NCBI GenBank assembly: GCA_963669155.1
Contig: OZ022581.1
Location: forward strand, 17,749,027-17,813,026
Length of the DNA stretch: 64,000 nt
Source of the DNA: Arbacia lixula
Taxonomy: Eukaryota > Echinodermata > Echinoidea > Arbacioida > Arbaciidae
Direction: 5' to 3'
How positions within the stretch are numbered: position 1 is the stretch's first letter; each line of letters starts with the position of its first letter. The notes under the pieces were generated by a model. The model made no database searches, was not told the DNA's origin, and saw nothing but the letters and a program-made list of their open reading frames with translations. This document shows positions 25,101 to 35,190 of the stretch, one piece after another. Both the position numbers and the translations under genes were made by a program.

Positions 25101-26755
25101 TAGAGGCCTTTTTCACACCAGCGGCGCAGAAGCCACTATGTGACTCTTTCATTTCGAAACTCATTTTCTATTTATCAAATTAAGGTTGCACTTTTTCATG
25201 GCTTCATATTGTAGAGTTAAACTTGTCCTCAACAAAGATTGTGTATCCATTAATATACAAGTGAAAAGAACCAAGAATTCTCCCTATCGCATATAGCCAA
25301 TATCAAGCGATATCACCTCACGATACCGATATCTGAGCGATTGCTCTTGGGACATAAACTTCCTGTAAGAGTTTGGTATGCATTCAATTCACACAATCTG
25401 CAATTTCAACCCTCGTAAACCTTGTAATATTAAAAAGGAAGGGTGGTTAAATGGATGAAGGACTTGAAAAAAATACCACCAATCACTCACGGCAAAATTT
25501 TTGCCTACCTCAACATTGATTGTGGATGGATTAATGAAAGAATGAAAAGACACAAGAAAGACTATGGCTGTAGAATGTTCGTAAACCAAAGTTCGTAACC
25601 CAAGAATTAAAGGTAAAAAATTAAAGCGCCACACACGTTCAGATTTGGAGAGCTATATGCAATAGGGAGAATTGTATTCATATTGTCTGAACAGTCCACA
25701 ATCAAAATTCTGTCCCCAGGAACATATCCTGATATTGCCCCAAATTCTTGATCTGTTTTCCAGGTTGGTTTATGTGCCAAAATGATTTAGATGGGCAGGT
25801 TATGTTTTCACACATAAAATTCCTTCGCTTTGCTAAGCTCTTTATAATTATACAGCATGATATTAATATCGCTGTGCAAAGCGTATAACCATAATGTAGC
25901 GGTGAAACAGCTGCAAAAACTGAGGCGTGCAACTACTACCTCTCCATCTCAATAGATTTTGGCATACCTGGAAAACCTGTAAAAACATGAAAAATACATT
26001 TCCAGTTTCCCAAACTAAAACTAAAAGATGATGGATACCAAGTAGATTCTAAGTACGTACAATTTTAGGGAGTAATGACTGCGCTATGTTTACCTTTAAC
26101 TTTAGTTTTCCCAGATGTACTGGAAGAATGCTGTTTCCTCAGCAGTCGTGTTTCCTATCTGAAAAATGTTCAACTCATTGTACATGATACAGGATCCCCA
26201 CACTGGTACACCTTGGCTTTGGCATGTGGAAATTGGGGGTTCTGTCTTGGAATTACCAACCTGGGGCTATTGCTCAGCCAGCTTGCAATTGGGGAAAGAT
26301 GCAGTCATTCCTTGCATAATACTTTTCTGCTGTTTAAATGTCCTTGTGGCTGAACATTTAGTTTGGAACTAAGATTAGATCAATGACATCTGACTCAATT
26401 ATATCAATATAGCAACATTTTTGTTGGTCATTTCTTTATATCAAAATACTAAATACCGATTTATTTTTTTAGATAAAGCCTAGACAACCGCTTCTCGAAA
26501 TGGGCACTTGACTGATGAATTGCGCGTCACTGAATCACATTCCACAGATCATAGTCCATACATTCAGCACTGATCTGAAATCTACATTGCCATTTCATTT
26601 ACTCTGCATCTTACCTGCTTCTCTTTGAGATTCTCCCCTGGAGCTAAGGCGGCCAGGCGCGTCTTGTTCTTGGGGTCTGCGCTACCGGGTCCATGTCGTT
26701 TCGTCCCAGCTTTCATCCGGTTTGCCGCCGTTTTACTCTGCTCTGTGTCCGCCAT
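1..26755 (-). CDS. DNAH5: Axonemal outer-arm dynein heavy chain, DNAH5/DNAH8 type, N-terminal part (3' end outside window)
   Basis: This gene encodes the tail of an outer dynein arm heavy chain, a motor of cilia and sperm flagella. I assembled 24 coding exons with consistent phases (1288 codons): 26755-26615, 16987-16853, 15463-15376, 14271-14239, 13462-13305, 12856-12716, 12235-12020, 11563-11387, 10926-10810, 10456-10349, 9464-9155, 8789-8653, 8224-8139, 7818-7497, 6221-6015, 5534-5363, 5207-5062, 4210-4051, 3679-3416, 2556-2369, 1946-1829, 1623-1487, 747-535, 90-1. Recalled human DNAH5 aligns throughout: [12 protein letters not shown] (residues about 321-332), [54 protein letters not shown] and [15 protein letters not shown]. 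Residues 1-47 are basic and not clearly conserved. A Glu/Asp run lies near residues 928-950. Identity favours DNAH5 over DNAH8 in most exons, though some positions match DNAH8, so it may represent the common ancestor of both. The linker, AAA ring and stalk are beyond the left edge. The start is the first ATG of an open exon, with no in-frame alternative upstream that I could support. Confidence 0.93.
93..200 (-). mobile_element. LINE 3' end (CR1/L2-like) with (AATTG)n tail abutting a splice acceptor
   Basis: On the minus strand, a short stem-loop (AGCTTTGTGCTGCAAAGC) is followed by an A/T-rich segment and about five AATTG-type repeats at 93-122. This matches the short-repeat tail typical of CR1/L2-clade LINEs. 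The tail ends two bases before the acceptor AG of the dynein exon 90-1. The upper boundary is approximate. The clade is inferred from tail form only. Confidence 0.5.
774..930. repeat. Degenerate tandem copies of the acceptor edge of dynein exon 747-535
   Basis: The exon edge and flank (about 737-790, with TGATTACCTCCTGGGAGC and TCCAAACATTGT) recur at 817-873 with TGATCTTTATCACTGGGAGC and TCCAAACATTGT, 87 bp away. A third partial copy lies at 900-930. Divergence is considerable, so the duplication is old. Confidence 0.6.
2965..3415. repeat. Four tandem copies of the donor edge of dynein exon 3679-3416
   Basis: The true exon end with its GTAAG donor lies at 3411-3440. Copies of this segment begin at about 2965, 3101, 3189 and 3277, with spacings of about 136, 88, 88 and 136 bp. 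The long units carry an extra 48-bp block around ACTGTTACTACCAAAGC. Most copies keep the donor on the minus strand (CACAG|GTAAG); the one at 3101 has lost it. Confidence 0.8.
4262..4655. repeat. 46-bp minisatellite in dynein intron
   Basis: About eight head-to-tail copies of a 46-bp unit containing AGCAGTTTACTAAGCCAAGA. Neighbouring units differ by a few bases. It lies in the intron between exons 5207-5062 and 4210-4051 and does not include exon sequence. Confidence 0.85.
6635..7463. mobile_element. piggyBac-like non-autonomous element (TTAA-flanked MITE)
   Basis: TTAA at 6635-6638 is followed by CTCTTAGCCTGCC, and the inverse end at 7440-7463 reads CTCTTAAAGTGCC after its own TTAA. A TTAA target duplication with ends resembling the piggyBac end form CCCTTTGCCTGCC suggests a piggyBac-type deletion derivative of about 830 bp. 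There is no transposase-like reading frame. The right third is CpG-rich with repeated AGCGCG/AGCGTG words, unlike the surrounding intron. Confidence 0.5.
9534..9617. repeat. Ancient duplicate of the acceptor edge of dynein exon 9464-9155
   Basis: From GCTCCCAGA to CACCTGAGA, this segment aligns with the exon edge at 9393-9472, about 141 bp away. It includes TTATCATCTAGTTCGTCACC against TGATCATCTGGTTGGTGACC in the exon. It is heavily diverged and no longer open over its length. Confidence 0.55.
9923..10345. repeat. Purine-rich (AGAGAT)n/(AG)n simple-sequence tract
   Basis: About 420 bases are almost entirely A and G on the plus strand: (GAGATAGAGAT)n, then (AG)n, a short G run near 10184-10194, then mixed A/G. 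In the dynein transcript this is a pyrimidine tract starting just inside the 5' splice site of exon 10456-10349. Confidence 0.95.
11700..11975. repeat. Diverged copies of the donor edge of dynein exon 12235-12020
   Basis: Segment 11902-11975 (ACTGACCTGTTCAATCTGCC, then CCACCTTCTCTAGGTCA) closely copies the exon end at 12013-12076. Weaker copies with CCATCTCCAGGTCA and CCACCTTCTTTGGGT lie near 11745 and 11845, giving a unit of roughly 110 bp. The nearest copy still carries the donor sequence. Confidence 0.65.
14239..14271 (-). CDS. DNAH5: 33-nt microexon of the dynein heavy chain
   Basis: This exon of 2+30+1 nt codes for residues 122-132 ([11 protein letters not shown], with shared codons at each side). 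It has a TTGCAG acceptor and a GTATGT donor. It is required to keep phase between exons 15463-15376 and 13462-13305, and fills the variable segment before [13 protein letters not shown]. Confidence 0.75.
15110..15260. repeat. Purine-rich low-complexity tract
   Basis: GA/AAAG-rich sequence in the dynein intron next to exon 15463-15376. It reads as a long pyrimidine tract in the transcript. No coding content is visible. Confidence 0.7.
17336..17869. mobile_element. MITE with terminal inverted repeats (family A)
   Basis: The left end CTTTAAAGGTTGTCCGTCCC and the inverse of the right end (ATTAAAGACAGCCAGTCCC) match imperfectly, and both continue TTTT. The element is about 534 bp without a coding frame. 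A related copy lies at 21093-21420. Confidence 0.5.
17872..18016. mobile_element. Truncated palindromic foldback MITE (family B)
   Basis: It contains the central hairpin (TTTTGTCCAGTTCAGCATG, its inverse, and a loop of about 10 nt) and the right arm ending in TTTGAGCTGT. The left arm of about 85 bp is missing. It directly abuts the family A element. Confidence 0.75.
19203..19420. mobile_element. Palindromic foldback MITE (family B), complete copy
   Basis: The whole 218-bp element is a near-palindrome: ends ACAGCTCAAAGGAATTGGCA and its inverse, then GGGAAAGGGAAG tracts, then the GTCCAGTTCAGCATGAAAC hairpin. The right end is duplicated with flank (next entry). Confidence 0.8.
19390..19613. repeat. 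112-bp direct tandem duplication
   Basis: Positions 19390-19501 and 19502-19613 are essentially identical. Each includes the right end of the family B element (CCCTATGCCAATTCCTTTG) plus about 80 bp of host flank, so the duplication came after insertion. Confidence 0.9.
21093..21420. mobile_element. MITE related to family A
   Basis: The left end CTTTAAAAATGGCCCATCC and the inverse right end CTTAAAGGTAGCCTGTCCC resemble the ends at 17336-17869. Length is about 328 bp and no reading frame is seen. Confidence 0.45.
21897..22776 (+). mobile_element. Probable solo LTR (Gypsy-like), fossil
   Basis: An isolated segment of about 0.88 kb begins TGTGACATTCC and ends near GTAACA/GTCACA. A TATATATA box near 22192 and an AATAAA near 22698 are placed as in an LTR. 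No internal retroviral genes adjoin it. Family and boundaries are tentative. Confidence 0.35.
23390..23554. mobile_element. 165-bp MITE with GGGCCC ends
   Basis: The left end GGGCCCTTTTGCATAAAGCT and the inverse of the right end GGGCCCTGTTGCATAAAACT pair almost perfectly. Inner arms (TACCATTAAGGGTAAC and similar) also fold back. Confidence 0.75.
24730..24959. mobile_element. Palindromic foldback MITE (family B), complete copy
   Basis: This 230-bp copy has the same ends (ACAGCTCAAAGGAATTGGCA) and the same central hairpin as 19203-19420. The halves pair along nearly the whole length. Confidence 0.8.
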
Positions 26756-27910
26756 GGCTTGTGACAGAGCAGCAACGTCCTCTCCTGCTTCTTGTCCTAC
26801 TTAATATTTGCTTTCACCTTCGCGCATCCAAAATTCGATATTTTATGACAGGTTTTAGAGTAAGGTGTCGGTGTTATCGCGGTACATTTCCGCCATGTTG
26901 AAATCGATTGTGTACGATCTCCAACGAGACCGAAATTTGCATGAGACAAGTAAATAGACTCGTCCATTCTTAGAACTGCAGACTCGTGAATAATTACAAC
27001 GACAAAAAACAGTTGAATTAAATCCTAATGATTCATGTGCCACTACAATACTTTCCATCATCCATTTTAAATTATGTCAAAGAACATTTGCAAACAAAAA
27101 CTCTTAAATACAATTCAAAGATACAGTGACATCCATCTATTCCCCCCTCTGCAAAAATGGATGCGTCCGATAAAGTGGTTCGGCTTGCCGAGATTACTGA
27201 AAGCTCCTATTGATTGACGGGCCATACAGGTCGAAAGTTTTACAAAGGGGCGGCTGGAGTAAAAGAGATGCTTCGGTGCCCGAGGTCAATCAATGAAATG
27301 TAGTTGCTCACTTGTTTTTTCAAACTCTCTTTGTCAAATGTATATTTATAAGATGAATATAATAACAGAAGATTTGAATGATCGCGCCCCGCTATAAGTG
27401 TGTGTAGTCCTTTGTTGGAAGCGAAGACTGAAAGTGGTACATGGTTGATGCCCACCACACACCTTCGGAAATTTGGTTTCGTCTTGACTCTCTACATGCG
27501 ACTCCACAGTAGAGAACAAATTATTAAGACACTTCAGTGTCCTAGGGAATGCATCCAATTGTATAAGTTATTTTTTCTTATGAATGTTGATGAATTTGAG
27601 TTTAAGGGACTCGCTTATTGAGTTTATAGGGTTTTATGATAAAACTTTTAGAGGTGTATATAGTCTACATGCATAATCACCTCCCCCATTTTATTTCAAT
27701 TGCATCAAAAGTGCCAGTGCTTAAAATACTAGATGATGTCGATCTCATTTGGAGTAATGACTGCACTATCTCTCTAAAGAAGATGTGTTGCTAGCCAATT
27801 AGGTGGATATCCGCCACGTATATTGTTCTCTTTACCATAAACATGCACACACACACATACAATGCGAAAGCACAAAGACACACCACATACAGAATATAAG
27901 TGTACATCAC
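26756..27910. promoter_or_regulatory. 5' flank of the dynein gene
   Basis: Sequence immediately upstream of the dynein start codon. 27130-27290 is locally CpG-richer and may hold the transcription start. No classical TATA box is evident. I see no other gene between here and 31600 apart from inverted-repeat elements. Confidence 0.35.
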
Positions 27911-27913
27911 ATA

Positions 27914-28095
27914 TACAGTGAAACCTGTCTATAGTGGCCACCCAAGGGAGACACAAATTGTGGCCTTTATAGACAGGTGTCTGCTATAAACAGGTTCTGT
28001 AACACATGATCTCTCTCCTGGGGAATTATTTTAGTGGCCACTATAGACAGGTTGGCTGCTATAGACAAGTGGCCGCTAAGACAGGTTTGACTGTA
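27914..28095. mobile_element. 182-bp MITE (family C, 'CCTGTCTATAGTGGCCAC' type)
   Basis: Ends TACAGTGAAACCTGTCTATA and inverse TACAGTCAAACCTGTCTTAG. Internal copies of TATAGACAGGT/GTGGCC recur in both orientations. Degenerate relatives lie at 56027-56100, 56690-56900 and 62980-63120. Confidence 0.7.
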
Positions 28096-28099
28096 CATA

Positions 28100-30377
28100 T
28101 CCACACACACACACACGCTTGTTCTTTTTGAAAGTCTGAGAAGTTTCTTTGTATTTCGTATATATGCAGTGTCCGGCATAATAATCTTTTTGTTAAGCCT
28201 TCTTAATCTCGTCTCTTCATACAACCTTGCAGTTCCTAACAAGTTTTATGACTTTCATGATCAGAATGTTTTTCCTCTCCGCCTGACTGTTTCCTTTGTC
28301 TGTGTTACTGTCTTGTTCTCTTATATTTTCAATTTTACCTGACTGTACAAATTTGTAAGTGTATTTTCAATGAAAACATTTGTCTTCTGAAAATAATTTT
28401 TTACACTAATGAAGAGCATGAAGTACAAAATGGAAAGTATTGATTTTTAAGTCATATATTTATTCTCACAAAGAACGTGCAAATACATTTACTAGCATTC
28501 CCACTTATAATGCAGGTTTCACAGAATGTTCAACTATGATATGAAATACAAGTCTTGTACGAATCAAATGCATAGAAAAAACTAATTCATGATATCTTGT
28601 CTTTCCATTGCACTGTTACTTAACTATATATTACATATGTTTATGCTGCCCTGTACATCACATACATTTTAGATAATCGTCTGTAATGCGAGTAGAAAGG
28701 TTATGTTAAAACTTGAAGTTTACAAGAATAATAGGAAAATACTACAGGTTCTACCTGAACACATACAAGTTTCACAACTCTAAAGCCATTTTACAGTGTA
28801 TGTAATTTCAAATGTTTACTCAGGATAAATCATGTCAATTAGTGGTATACAAAATATGTTCATGAAGATATCAAAGTTCAAACTATTGCAAACTTTTCCT
28901 AGTCACATAAACATACATCATAGAACAAGGGAAATGTTACGTTAAAGGGCTTTCTTGTGTAATTTCAATTACAAGAGAAAGGAAAAGGTCATTAATTAAA
29001 AAACATTATTTTCCTTTTTTCTAACTGTTATTTTTGTTTTCACTCTTTCACCCAGTAATGCATCAAATGGAAGTTCTAATCACAAATAATGCACTATTGA
29101 AGCTGTTGGAGAGTGGACTGCAATGAAATGTGCTAAGCATTTGAAAGCATTATATCCATAGCATGATGGACTGCATCAATTGAAGGGTCAATATAACATG
29201 CATGTACTAGTAAAAGCCAAACATTTTCCAGGGGCCACAGAGATGCCATAACTGAAATGAAGTAGATACAAAGGAAGCTATGCATGCTGTGCATGAAAGA
29301 GGTCATACTGATGATAATTATAGTATTTGAACATCACAATTTTCTGGTACAGTTTACATGATGTACATTACCATTCAAACTTCTAAAAGCACTCAATTAT
29401 TAACCTGGCACTACTGACACTTCTAAGACAAAACTAATTAACATAACTTCAATTAGATGTGGAGAAGAAAGAAATGAGATACTGTACATGTACACTTTAA
29501 ATGCAGCTCAATATCACAAACTACATGTATATGACATTTAAAAAAGTCACAACAAAACAGGGCAAGACATTACAAATACAATGCAGTATTACAAAATGTA
29601 TTTCCACAATTTCTTGAAACCATTCAGCATCAAGTCAATGTACAATATTACAGTAATTGGAATGTGAACTTTACCATAGTACAATGGGGAATCTGTGTTG
29701 ATCATCTACCCTCAGCTGAATGACACAATAAGTCATTACAAGTACAAACTCCCTCCCAATGTAATGCATGGATGAATGAACAAATGAATGGATTTCATGT
29801 CTAAGGAGTTGATCAGCAAGAGAGTGAGGAGTTGCATAATAATAATTAAAATGGAATTCTACGGATATCTTGGTAAAGTCACTGAACATTATATGAACAA
29901 ACACAGGCTTCCAGGGAATGATTATTCAGACCTCCTGAAAATTAAAATGTTTCACTGGAGAGTGGGCCATGTAATGTTTTTTTTTTTTTTTACAAATCTC
30001 ATCACTACAACTACTAATAAATTAAATATTGCATTTTCTGTACTTCATGAACAATTTAAATTCTGCCTTTATTCTTTACCATTCAGAAAGCATGACATGA
30101 GATGCACACTACACATATTTGTAAATTATCTCAAAATCATGTTAGTTTGTGGTAGCGTTTCAGCACCTGTTTGTATTTTCCAAAGATACATGTATATATA
30201 AAAAACACACACAGATATACTCCTAAGTACATCAAATATCATGTGGATCAAATAACACAACCCAGCAGATACTGTACAGTTAACATGATTCCATGTTCCA
30301 TACACAGAAATAGAAACCTGGTTTAACTAACCAGTCCCCAGGAAGCTAGTGAGCATTTCTTGTTTTTTCTTATTTTA
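28100..30377. other. Intergenic sequence between the dynein and RABIF genes
   Basis: AT-rich sequence with a short (CA)n run near 28104. It lies downstream of RABIF and could partly be a long 3' UTR of that gene (an AATAAA on the minus strand is at about 28459), but nothing decides this. A 137-codon open frame at 29788-30201 has no recognisable features. Confidence 0.4.
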
Positions 30378-30604
30378 TAGAGTACCGAAGTGTGACGTCA
30401 TTTGCGCATTACTGTCAAGACAACTGGCTCTAAACAATAGGGGTAGAGCAAGCAGCGGTGATCACAATGGGGACTGTAATTGAGAATGCGGGACATGAGC
30501 CTGATACACAATATCGGACAGCTAAACCTCTCACTGGAGTGAGTTTGTTTAGCGTCAATTGTCTTGACAACATGTTCATATGGTGACACCACTTCGGTAC
30601 TCTA
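30378..30604. mobile_element. 227-bp MITE with TAGAGTACCGAAGTG ends
   Basis: The left end TAGAGTACCGAAGTG and the inverse right end TAGAGTACCGAAGTGG match. Inner segments (TGTCAAGACAACTGG against TGTCAAGACAATTGA) also pair, so most of the element folds back. Confidence 0.75.
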
Positions 30605-30689
30605 TTCAAGTGTTGTTGTTTTTTATAACTGATGAATTACACTTGTACTCCAAATGGAAGCAGTAGTTTAATACAAGGCATTAGCAATA

Positions 30690-31462
30690 TTGTGTCTCGC
30701 CCACTTGCAAAAATAACCAGAAATATCGCGATCTCCGTTGCTACGCAAAAGAATTGTATCCCTGACCTCAAATGACCTTTGACCTTATCCTGTGACCTCC
30801 AACGGTACCATAACATGAAGGTACCCCCAGTGCATCTATGACCCAAGTTAGGTTGTAATCCAAGCAACCTATGTGAAGTTATTTGTCAAAAGAGAGTCTT
30901 GCAGGTAAACTTTAACGTATGACCTCAAATGACCTTTGACCTTATCCTGTGATCTCCAACGGCACCATAACATGAAGGTACCCCCAGTGCATCTATGACC
31001 CAAGTTAGGTTGTAATCCAAGCAACCTATGTGAAGTTATTTGTCAAAAGAGAGTCTTGCAGGTAAACTTTAACGTATGACCTCAAATGACCTTTGACCTT
31101 ATCCTGTGACCTCCAACGGTACCATAACATGAAGGTACCCCCAGTGCATCTATGACCCAAGTTAGGTTGTAATCCAAGCAACCTATGTGAAGTTATTTGT
31201 CAAAAGAGAGTCTTGCAGGTAAACTTTAACGTATGACCTCAAATGACCTTTGACCTTATCCTGTGACCTCCAACGGTACCATAACATGAAGGTACCCCCA
31301 GTGCATCTATGACCCAAGTTAGGTTGTAATCCAAGCAACCCATGTGAAGTTATTTGTCAAAAGAGAGTCTTGCAGGTAAACTTTAACATTTGTGACGGAC
31401 GACGGACGGACGCCATTTGGATCCCTTAGTCTCGCCTTCACCTCCGGTGGGCAAGACAAAAA
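30690..31462. mobile_element. Inverted-repeat element carrying four 157-bp tandem repeats
   Basis: Ends TGTCTCGCCCACTTG and the inverse TGTCTTGCCCACCGG enclose four nearly identical 157-bp units starting at 30763, 30920, 31077 and 31234. A CGGACGACGGACGGACGCC segment follows. This layout recalls tandem-repeat-bearing elements of marine invertebrates (pearl-like). Each unit holds clustered AGGTCA half-sites. Confidence 0.75.
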
Positions 31463-32139
31463 CCACAGTTCAAGCTTGTAGTCTTTTTCTCTATTTTATA
31501 GAATGGTAGGGGCAGTGCTGTAAAGGTATTTTGGGTGGGGGAAATAATCATGTTTCTGGGTATTGAATTGGCATTCAACAACTTGTGTAGTTAAAGGGTT
31601 AAGATCAGTGTTCAATCTTTATTTTTGCATAATATTTAACATGATACAGAGAAATAGTGACATAAATATATAGAAGACAGCCTCTCTTAAAGGTTACTAT
31701 CAATTATAATGGTGTTTACATGAATGCTACCTTTTCAATGCATATGATAATTCTGGTTAAGTTTAATTTTTGTACAAATCATGGACACTTGTCACCCCCC
31801 CCCCCCTCCCAAACAGCAGCTTGATTGAAACATTGATGCTCATACCACTCCTGCACTAAATATATCTATCATGAAGTACACATCGACACAAATTGATGAA
31901 GGCTGGTATATATCTGTCATAATTTCCATTCAGCGTTTCACTGGAAATCCACACAGAAAAATATAACACAATAAAAGAAATATGTCAAACAGCATTTAAC
32001 AATTCCTTTTAGCAGCAGACTGTCAATTCATTGGCACTTTCTTGAAGGAAAACAACAGACTTGACCACATAAGGTAATATTGCATACTTGCGCAGACTGT
32101 ATCACATTCAAAATAAGGTTTCTACTACATGTCCGAATC
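31463..32139 (-). other. RABIF: Probable RABIF 3' UTR and polyadenylation region
   Basis: Non-coding sequence following the RABIF stop. A minus-strand AATAAA at 31623-31618 is the nearest good polyadenylation signal. A C run on the plus strand lies at 31796-31806. Confidence 0.4.
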
Positions 32140-33019
32140 CTATGCATGTACCACACGGTCAAGGGCAATAAAGAACTTGGTTGTATCCTTCGGGTCATGC
32201 CATCCCACTGGCCCGATCTCGCAGTCCGCACAAATTAGGAATTTGACATTATTCACCGTGTTGGTGAATCCGATGTTCTCAAAGGTAAACATGTCAGCTA
32301 CAACCCAGTGGTCCTTGAGGACTTCCCCATCTGTCGCTTTCTGCTGCTCAGACTTGATCTTCATGTAGGGTAGAAAAATCTGAAAAGAAATGAAATTAAA
32401 AGCAATCATTTACATACATTTCATGATCAACAGAAAGAGATCAATATCTTATTAAAATTAACTCACAAGGAATGTGATTGTAAAACTAACAGCAAAATAT
32501 GTTATGATAGCAACAAGATCGGTACAAAACTACAATTTCAAATATGCTTTTTATTGAATAAAATTATTTTGCTGAGTGAAATAACCAAGAAAATATTTCT
32601 AAGTATGATTTCCATTCAACTGATCATCACTAGAGCAGAGGCCTTCAAGTGGACCTATATTGTATTGCCTCACTGGAAAATACCACTGAAACACAGGCGG
32701 ATTCTTCAGTCTATAAATTTCCAGAGCTTTTAGTGCCAATGACAGACAACAAATGCAATTGCATTAGCCATGGCATCTAGACATTAACATTACATGTGCA
32801 AGTATACATGGGACTGAGACTACAACTTGCCTCTTTGTTGACGTACTCTGCCTTCCCCGGTAATAATATCGTGCTGTTGCATCGCTCACAGTGGAGAGTT
32901 TTGGAATTCTTGCCATTTGTTATATATTGACTCATATCTCGAGTAGGTCCACATCCTTCGCCATTATCTTGGGCAGAAGCCCCAGAAACATCAGTATTTT
33001 TAGGTTGCTCGTCAGCCAT
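32140..33019 (-). CDS. RABIF: RABIF/MSS4, Rab-interacting zinc protein
   Basis: This is a complete two-exon gene (33019-32831 and 32379-32143, stop at 32142-32140; 142 aa, against about 123 in human). MSS4 binds nucleotide-free exocytic Rab GTPases and acts as a weak exchange factor or stabilising chaperone in the cytosol. The zinc site is visible as two CxxC pairs, CERC (residues 44-47) and CADCEIGP near the C-terminus. The core HWVVADMFTFENIGFTNT and KFLICADCEIGPVGWHD is nearly identical to vertebrate RABIF. The N-terminal 40 residues are longer and not conserved. I chose MADEQ as the start; an in-frame ATG 45 nt upstream (A at 33064) is also possible. The intron has a GC donor (GAG|GCAAGT), which homology across the junction supports (VNKE|IFLP). 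A candidate AATAAA on this strand lies at 31623-31618. RABIF is divergent from the C18orf63-like gene. Confidence 0.95.
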
Positions 33020-35168
33020 TTCGTGTAGAAAATGTGACTTGCGTGAGGGCCAGGGGCGATTCAATTTCTGTACGGTATCGTCAAAGACTCATGTCAATAC
33101 AAATCTGACTGGCGTTTACACAAATCACGTCAGAGAGGGACCGTCATTGAGTGATTTCAAGTTCAAAGGTGTTAAGAGCTGGTATTTAACACCCACACTA
33201 GCGATAACACGCGACTTGAAATCACTGATTATGATGGCAAATTTTGAAAACATGGACTGGCAAAGCATGTCATAGCCTATGTCAGAGACAAGTGTACGTT
33301 ACCGAAGGTAAAATAGGAGTGGGTTTTATATACACGTACACGCATGATCGTCGTCAGGGGGTGACGGGGGGGGGGGGGGGGGGGGGGGCGGCGGAAGGTG
33401 AGAACACACCACCCTTTAGACTCCACCCCAACCCCACCAAGAAAAGAAAAAGAAAAAAAAAGGAGTAAGTAGATAAACCGAGACCATAGAGCTATATAGC
33501 TCTATGACCGAGACACTAAAACACTTAAATATATTTCGAAGTAAATTCTTATGCCTAGCCTTGGGGAGAGGGGGGGAGGGGGGGGGGCAGGCTTACTACT
33601 TTGCCGCCCTAATATTATGAAAGAAATGTATAAAACTGTCTCAACTAATGTTGGTTGATATTCTGAAAACTGACTCAGACAAGTCAACAAGTTAAGTGTG
33701 TCAATAGACCATTCAGCGTTATTGCTCGATCGTCGGGGACTTTAACTGTTCATCTCATTTTCAGACTACCACCCAAAAACTGTCTTGGATGAATTAAGAG
33801 AGTCTTCTTGGTATTGTCAAAAATTTTCAACTTTTTTTTCATAAAATGTTACTTTTCCATACCAGCTTTACGCAAAGGTCGTTGCGTTGCACTAAACGTG
33901 TGCACGCGCGTCTATATACTAGTACACATACGGCATCTGCGCGCACTGCGCGATTGATAACTACGCGCATATATACCGGCGCGGCAGTTTCTTGTCTTAT
34001 AATTTTATAGCTTAATCACCAGTTTATATTAAAAAACGCTAACATTGTAAAATTATGCTACAGCTTCATGTAGTATCCGAAACAATCAGGAAACATCGGA
34101 GACCAACTAGAGTCTAGATTAAATTTAATTAAACATTCATGATTTCGTGCGCTGGACCTGAATTATGAACATGAGGAAACTTTCACAATTGTGACTTTGA
34201 TATCTGTGTGTGATTTGGACGCCGTCCTCACCGCGTACGAGAGGGTCAAGGAAGATGAGTTAGACGGGCACCATAGTCCTACTGTGAGTAGACATAAGTT
34301 AGACGAAATGGAATCGCCCTATGTCCCCCACTCTCCCTTCTTCTCTGTCTGTTATAATCATACCTACGCCCACGGCCATAAACTCCAATCCAGCCTTCCA
34401 AGGGCAGAGATGGCCAAGCGAAATCAACAGTACTAGAGCCTTAGTTATTCTTCCTCATACTCATACTTGTAGCCTAAAGTTTAACTAGACGTCTAGAGTC
34501 GGACTTACTCTTAGTTTACTCTGGTCTGACTGCATGTAGGCCTACCTGTGTGGTAGGGTCCATGCTCTCTGACTGAGTCTTAGACCAAGTTACAATTTTG
34601 ATGTTGGTTGCAGACGATTGATGACATGGTGGTGGTAAATCTCTGAAATTGTTTGCCATTTGGTGGTTCAAACCAGCAAATAAGGTGTTGTTGGGTCTAA
34701 CTTTAATTTGTTTGTTAAAACATTCTAGAAAAAAAAAAAAAGATGAGCCAGTAGCATTAGATTTAGACAAAAATAACTGTCTCATTCGGGCCATCGAAAT
34801 TACATTTTTGGAGATAGGGCATTCAGAGGAGCCAGATACAATCTCAGCGGATCCAACGTCCTACAAAGACTGATTTTTTGATCGACTACATTAGAGTCAG
34901 ATCGCAATTTATAGATCTAGACTAGACTCTAACTTTTAATTGTTAGGTTAACCTTTAATAGGAGTTAATGAAATTGAATTATTTTCTAAACTTCAATTTT
35001 TTAAACCAAATTTCAGAATGGAGAAAAATGTAGTGTATGATTTTCCTGATTCCCTGAAGAGAGGTTAAATCTAACAAGTTACTGTAAATCTAGGCCTAGG
35101 CCTATGTCTGTATCTTAATTTACCTGAGTCATTGTTATTTATAATGGTTCATTTGACCTTTATTTTCA
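33020..35168. promoter_or_regulatory. Divergent RABIF / C18orf63 promoter region
   Basis: The region between the two head-to-head genes. It contains an inverted repeat at 33150-33226 (AGTGATTTCAAGT / ACTTGAAATCACT, with inner GGTGTTA / TAACACC), a G run of over 20 at 33365-33388, a perfect 22-bp palindrome at 33485-33506, and a CpG- and GCGC-rich stretch at about 33885-33990. A 5' non-coding exon of the C18orf63 gene must lie within it but could not be located. Confidence 0.5.
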
Positions 35169-35190
35169 GAGTCGGTGGACAAATTGCAGA

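Larger units (their letters stand above)
16988..26614. other. First intron of the dynein gene, a repeat-filled 9.6-kb stretch
   Basis: No exon with splice sites and dynein homology was found here. It holds the miniature elements listed separately (17336-18016, 19203-19613, 21093-21420, 23390-23554, 24730-24959) and a probable LTR remnant (21897-22776). The rest (for example 19620-21090 and 24960-26600) is AT-rich unique-looking sequence in which I see no gene. Confidence 0.7.

Noticed and set aside
27162-27218. Short frame MDASDKVVRLAEITESSY upstream of the dynein gene
   Set aside because: Only 18 codons then a stop, no donor site, no homology.
29788-30201. Open frame of 137 codons on the plus strand
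   Set aside because: Composition follows the AT-rich background, it includes a poly-T-derived Phe run, and no domain or homology is recognisable.
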